In this document: positions 58,906 to 64,000 of the stretch, piece after piece
Layout: each line of letters begins with the position of its first letter
Position numbering within the stretch: the stretch's first letter is position 1
Source: Nicotiana tabacum
Lineage: Eukaryota; Streptophyta; Magnoliopsida; Solanales; Solanaceae
DNA length: 64,000 nucleotides
Reading direction: 5' to 3'
Assembly (NCBI RefSeq): GCF_000715075.1
Contig: NC_134085.1
Location: 139,399,560 to 139,463,559 of the forward strand
Notes under the pieces: model-generated
The model's database searches: none
Told to the model about the DNA's origin: nothing
Seen by the model: only the letters and a program-made list of their open reading frames with translations
Program-made: the position numbers and the translations under genes

Positions 58906-59888
58906 ATCATTGAAACTCCTGGGGAGCTTCCAAAAACAGTAAACTGATTGAAGAAAGAATTTGAAATGAAAGATCTTGGAAAGACAAAATTTTGTCTTGG
59001 TCTACAAATTGAGTGTATGAAAGATGGAATATTTGTCCACCAATCAACATACACAGAAAAGATTTTAAAGCGATTCTATATGGATAAAGCACATCCATTG
59101 AGTACCCCGATGGTTGTGAGATCACTTGATATAATGAAAGATCCATTCCGACCTCATGAAAATGATGAAGAGCTTCTTGGTACCGAAGTACCATATCTTA
59201 GTGCAATTGGGGCATTAATGTATCTTGCCAATAATTTCCGACTAGATATAGCTTTCTCAGTAAGCTTATTGGCAAGATTTAGTACTTCGCCAATACAAAG
59301 ACACTGGAATGGTATTAAACATATATTCAGATACCTCCAAGGGACCATTGATATGGGTTTATTTTATTTAAATGAATCCAATCCATCATTGATTGGTTTG
59401 CAGATGCAGGATATTTGTCTGATCCACACAAAGGTCGATCTCAGACAGGCTATTTATTTACAAGTGGAGGTACAGCCATATCATGGCGTTCGACAAAACA
59501 AACTATGATTGCTACTTCTTCAAATCATGCAGAGATAATAGTCATTCACGAAGCAAGTCGAGAATGCGTTTGGTTAAGATCTATAACTCAACACATTCAG
59601 CAAACATGTGGTCTTTCTTCGAAAGAGAATATTCCAACAATATTGTATGAAGACAATGTTGCATGCATAGCTCAATTGAAAGGAGGATATATCAAAGGAG
59701 ATAGAACAAAACACATTTCACCGAAATTCTTTTTCACTCATGATCTTCAAAAGAATGGTGAAATAGATGTACAACAAGTTCATTCAAGTGATAATTTGGT
59801 TGATTTGTTCACTAAGGCGTTACCAACCTCAATATTTGAAAAGTTGATATATAAGATTGGAATGTGTCGTCTTCGAGACATTAAGTGA
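58906..59888 (+). pseudogene. reverse transcriptase end and RNase H of element F pol
   Basis: Resumes as IIETPGEL after G. A TGA at 58945 lies in frame, followed by LKKEFEMKDLGKTKFCLGLQIE and YTEKILKRFYMDKAHPLSTPM. A one-base loss near 59400 shifts frame into RNase H (GRSQTGYLFTSGGTAISW, SSNHAEIIVIHEASRECVWL, LYEDNVACIAQ, TKHISPKFFFTHDLQ, LFTKALPTSIFEKL). It ends with TGA at 59886-59888. The stop and shift make it non-functional. Confidence 0.87.
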
Positions 59889-59997
59889 TTTTTCATCAGG
59901 GGTGTCACACCTCCTTTTTCACCCGCGTCGCCGCAAAGGAGCGCAGAGGGAGTTTTTCCAATTAAAGGACAATCGAAATGGGATTTATTATTTAATT

Positions 59998-60034
59998 CAG
60001 AGTCGCCACTTGGGAGATTTATGGTGTCCCAAGT
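59998..60034 (-). promoter_or_regulatory. U5 hairpin, solo LTR E
   Basis: Perfect arms 60008-60015 and 60027-60034 with the conserved loop, and an intact 11-nt primer-site-like motif (59998-60008), 95 nt from the LTR end. Confidence 0.72.
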
Positions 60035-61907
60035 CACCGGTTGAATCTCGAATCGAGGAAAAGATTGACTCTGTAATTACAGTCCGCAAACCAGAAATCC
60101 GGATAAGGAATTCTATTAACCCGGGAGAAGGTGTTAGGCAATCCCGAGTTTCGTGGTTCTAGAACGGTCGCTCAACTGTCATATTCGGCTTATTTATCTG
60201 ATTTTAATACATGTTGACCCTATGCGCGAATTTAACTTTTTACCGCTTTTATTATTTTATTTTTTTAATGAGAATTGCAACGTCGTGAAAACACATCTCG
60301 AACCACGTCACATCAATGCACCCGTGGTTATTGACACATTCCAACTTCGTTGAGATTTGGATTTTGGGTCACATAAATGTGCATCCGAGTTTAAGAAAGT
60401 ACTTTATTAAAAGCGCACCTAAAGTGGCTAGCGCGTTATTATTTTTGAGGAAAGCCGTGAAATTCATTAGACGGTCATCCCGAATTCTAAATGTTTCATT
60501 TTTAACAATTTATTAAGGGCACCGCAATTTATGTATTTTTTGTTCGGCGAGGCTCGTCTCATTTATTATTTAAAGGGCAAACCTAAAAGCGACTATGATT
60601 TGCTATTTCTATTTTTGTCTCTAAAAAGAAATAAAGAAAAGGCCCTAATTAATTAATACGTCAACAACCTTACTATGAGAAAGGTTGCCTCCAACATTGG
60701 GCCTATAAGGGCGTTTGCAGCCCGACGAGCCCGGGGTTCGAGCCTGGACGGGAATGTCGCATCACAAATATGGGCAGCCCAATCGGCTCCAAACGAATCA
60801 TCTGATGGCCCAGACCCAAACAGTACTTTATTTACATTATCAATACTGAACTAGTACTCGAATAACTTGGTATTTTAAACTATTAGGATACGGAAGTGAA
60901 CAATATGAAATCCGGAGTTATTTGAACTTGTTTTTAGAATTATTGAGACGAATCAATGCTTAAGAACTGTCATAAAAAATAAACTAACACTAACCACTTT
61001 AATGATTCACGATTTCCTAATAGAACTGTTGAAGGACACATTGAGACTAAAAAAAATCATTCAAGCCTATCTTATAACTACTGAAATTAAACGTGCAAGG
61101 TAGTCCTTTTAACTAAGGTTCTAAAAGAACTACTGAAATCAAGTCACACTATACAGCCGTAGTAAACCATCCAGAGAAATTTTGGCAGTCTACTACAATC
61201 CCTATACAGCCGGGTCATATATAAATTACATGTTGAGAATGAAACAAAACAGACACTCCAGGTTTTATCTCAATCCAAGAAAAACTAAACTATAATAGTC
61301 TATAATCCAGTTATTGCATAGCCCAGTTCAGTTCAGCCAACGTAACCATAAACAAGAGTCTAAACATCCTTAACGAACAAAACATTCAAATATACAAATC
61401 AGAAAAACTGAATTAAATTAAAATCTTCAGGCTTCAATTACAAGTTCATCCTTTACATTTCAGCTTCACAATTATTGAAGTCAAGCTGTGTACCTGGAAT
61501 TGGAACAGAAATGAAGTAGAAGAAAGATCAGCAGCAGCAGCAATACGAACAGCAATACAACAGCACCCACCAACAGCCCAGTAACATGTGCAGCAAACCC
61601 AGGTGGATTTGAAACCAGTTAAAACCAGAACACTCAAACTTAAACAGCTCAAACGACCTCAGAAATGAAATCAAACAAATACACTACTGCCACACCACAC
61701 CCAAACTCATCTTAAGCTATCTCAAAACCTATTTGTATTCAAACTTTGAACTCTTTTCTCTCTCTTTTCAGATTGTTCTTCCCTTCTAAAATCTGCCCCA
61801 AAAGAGAAACCAGACCAGACTAAAGAAAAAAGCCCTCTTCAGATTTTCCAACCTCAACTCTGTCCGGAAAAAAAAACCTCTGCCCTAACAGGTTCCAGCC
61901 CCCTCTT

Positions 61908-61915
61908 CTTTTATA
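61908..61915 (-). promoter_or_regulatory. TATA box, solo LTR E
   Basis: TATAAAAG on the minus strand, at about the place of the TATA boxes in C and D. Confidence 0.55.
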
Positions 61916-63545
61916 TCTAAACTTCAACCTCTTTCTAACTCTAAAGAGCACTTGGCTAATTAAGAAAATATATTCTGCCCATGATATTCCTCCTCCACTA
62001 CTACATGTTTTGCTCTATTTTTTAATTCCCTTGTTCCCCGCTACCCTTGTCTTTTATTTATTTAAATTCAAACAGGTATGGACACCTATTTCTTAATCCA
62101 TTTCCTCTAAACCTTCCCCCACTATTATGTTTTGCTCCCCATTATCACTTAAACAATTCATTAGTGTAATGGTACTTTAGTACCCTACTGTCAGTCCATT
62201 CATCTTAAAACTTTTTCAAACCTTTTTATTTCCAAAATACCCGCCTAAACCCCTGAAATTACTATCCTACCCAATCCCTTTCCATCTGTACCCAATCCAT
62301 CAGCTATAACCAATTCAATTAAGTTAGGAAACCTAACAATTGACTAAACTAAAGTTCCAAGGTGAACTCCAGTACAATTCACATCAGATTCCAAAAATTG
62401 TTATTTGACTCAGCAAACTCAAACAACAATTGAATTCAAACCAGATCAAAATAACATTGCAACAAGATGAAGGACATGGTAATTCAGGGAATAAACTAAA
62501 CATAATTCCATGTTAATCCTAAATGCAGACAACACTATAAATACATTAAATGAAAACACTGAATTCATACACAAAGTGATGGGCAATCACAGATGACATA
62601 CTTTGAACTTACAGTAATAGCTACAGTTTATACAAAACTTACTAGTACTGACTGATTCGAATCATTCAGGAAAACAAAGAAGAAACAACCTACAGAGTAA
62701 GCACGAAACATTCGAATTTAAACAAAAATAGGAAAGGAGTAGAGGATGAATTTACTGAACCAAAAATAATAGAAAAGGAAGGCAAAAATGAAAAACCTAC
62801 CAATTAAACGGGGCCTGGGTTCGAACCTCCGATGCTTTTTGGATTTGGGGCCAAGACGGACCCTAGTAGAGTGTTCCTGAACGAGAACACATTCGACTAA
62901 GGTCCGTTTTGACCTCAGTCTCTGAACTAGCTTCAAATCGTCATTCTGAAACCCTTGATTCGAGACTTTCCGGGGTGATTCGAAGGAAACTGAGCGTGGG
63001 ACTGGAACGAGGGAGGTCAGGGGGTGGCAGGGTGTGAGTTTGGTGGCATATGAACGGATTAGGGTTTGGGCTGTAAGGGGTTATTTTGGTTTGGGCCTGG
63101 TCTATTTAATTCAAAACTGGCCCGATCCGACTTTCTCTTTATTTCTTCCTTTTTTCTATTTTCTTTTTAATTCCTAATTACCAACTAAAATCCTAATTAT
63201 AAAATTGACAATTAGCTAAAATATTAACTCTTAATAATAGCTATCACATGAAATTAAACATCAAATAAAGATGAAATCACACAATTCGAACATTAAATGC
63301 AAAGTACATATTTTTGGTGATTTTTTCGTTTTTTTGTAAAACAAACCTGTTTAATTAATTCCTAAATTGTAAAGTTAAATCCTAAATGCGCATGCAACAC
63401 ATATTTTTGTATTTTTCTTAATTAAAGTAGAAATAAACATGCACAAACAAAAATACAAATAGATCACAAACAACACAAAACCATTTTATTTTGAATTTTT
63501 GTGGGTGTAGTTCTTGTAGGGCAAAAATCACGTGCTCACAAGGGG

Positions 63546-63723
63546 AGTAACTACACGCTGCACTCTTTTCCTTATCCAAGGTTTTGTCCCACTGGGTTTT
63601 CCTGGTAAGGTTTTTAATGAGGCAGCAAGCAATGCATATTATAAATAACTATGTACATCCCAATTTTTTTTTTTGTAAGTTTTTAATGAGTCACATTATC
63701 TTACATGGACATCCAAGGGGGAG
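63546..63723 (+). other. 3' non-coding region and polypurine tract of element F
   Basis: CTGCACTCTTTTCCTTATCC and TTTTGTCCCACTGGGTTTTC are a stretch I remember as conserved in many plant copia elements. The polypurine tract AAGGGGGAG (63715-63723) abuts the 3' LTR. Confidence 0.75.
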
Positions 63724-63955
63724 TATTATGAATAGTTTGTACATTGGATACTACTTTGGATACTACATTGGATGCTACATTGGATGCTCATGTTGTGAAT
63801 AACTTAAAGATTAAATTTCCTACTTTATGTCCATCATCTTTACTTTTTATGTCTATAAAAGACTATGTAATTGTAATGGAAAAATACACCAAAGTGAAAG
63901 AAGAAAACACTTCTCCCTTTTTTCTATCTCTTCTTATTTACATTTTATTATAATA
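63724..63955 (+). mobile_element. Element F 3' LTR
   Basis: Starts TATTATGAATAG (TG changed to TA) and ends at 63955 before GTTTT. It has a deletion of about 16 bp near its end relative to the 5' LTR. TATA box at 63854-63861. The 40 bp after it are host flank. Confidence 0.75.
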
Positions 63956-64000
63956 GTTTTGTAATTTTTTATTTTATTCTGTTGTTGGAGATATTTTCAG

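Larger units (their letters stand above)
59903..63540 (-). mobile_element. solo LTR E (C-like superfamily)
   Basis: TGTCACACC ... GTGCTCACA, with AGGGG on both sides (59898-59902, 63541-63545). It shares U5 with C and D and has a more diverged middle. It sits 14 nt past the copia pol stop, in the purine-rich ATCAGGGG box of the copia 3' region. Confidence 0.93.
51927..63955 (+). mobile_element. Element F: Ty1/copia LTR retrotransposon, decayed, with two nested solo LTRs
   Basis: LTRs 51927-52174 and 63724-63955 are about 95% alike over most of their length. GTTTT flanks both (51922-51926, 63956-63960), a plausible but low-complexity duplication. Gag, protease, integrase, reverse transcriptase and RNase H follow in the copia order. 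Without solo LTRs G and E the element is about 6 kb. At least five frame breaks show it is dead. Lineage within copia is not resolved; short LTRs of about 250 bp would suit an Ale/Retrofit-like group. Confidence 0.9.

Overview
The window is an intergenic, retrotransposon-packed stretch of a large plant nuclear genome. I found no intact host gene. Family content (very long Ty3/gypsy LTRs of Tat/Ogre type, a Ty1/copia element, MuDR-like DNA, LTRs opening TGTCACGCCCC) fits a eudicot, most likely Solanaceae; that family-level guess is inference, and the species is not determined. Most ORFs of 60-90 codons are chance frames inside LTRs and are omitted.

Layout. Element A is a Tat/Ogre-like Ty3/gypsy element on the minus strand. 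Its 3' LTR (1-3398) is cut by the window edge and its 5' LTR is 43676-48620. Its interior is split into 3399-6538 and 38069-43675. It keeps gag, protease, a G-patch and an integrase tail, but reverse transcriptase, RNase H and the integrase core are missing. A is inserted in a decayed MuDR-like transposase gene (48621-51075). Inside A sit a TIR element (4881-6212) and solo LTR B, the same family as A but inverted, 6539-38068, with 5-bp duplication GTAGT. B is itself split by element C (7206-29733, duplication CCCCT) and by solo LTR D (32749-36840, duplication GTCAT).

Element C is a nearly complete 22.5-kb Ogre-like element on the minus strand: LTRs of about 3.95 kb, a tRNA-Arg primer binding site, an extra ORF1 before gag, gag, protease, a G-patch, a probable 178-nt intron, reverse transcriptase, two RNase H domains, integrase, and a long repeat-rich 3' region. 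Its frames carry stops and frameshifts, so it is not autonomous now.

On the right, plus-strand Ty1/copia element F (51927-63955, probable duplication GTTTT) is decayed and interrupted by solo LTR G (56507-58900, duplication TAAAT), which sits immediately after the YVDD motif, and by solo LTR E (59903-63540, duplication AGGGG; same superfamily as C and D), which sits just after the pol stop.

The most interesting signals are non-coding. (1) A U5 hairpin in all six LTR copies of the A/B and C/D/E families that include U5: its stem differs completely between families yet still pairs, its loop is conserved, and it abuts a 10-11-nt copy of the primer binding site. (2) A roughly 50-nt module present six times in the interiors of A and C, with outer and inner stems that appear to covary. 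(3) A primer binding site in C that continues for about 40 nt of tRNA-Arg sequence. All comparisons were made by eye.
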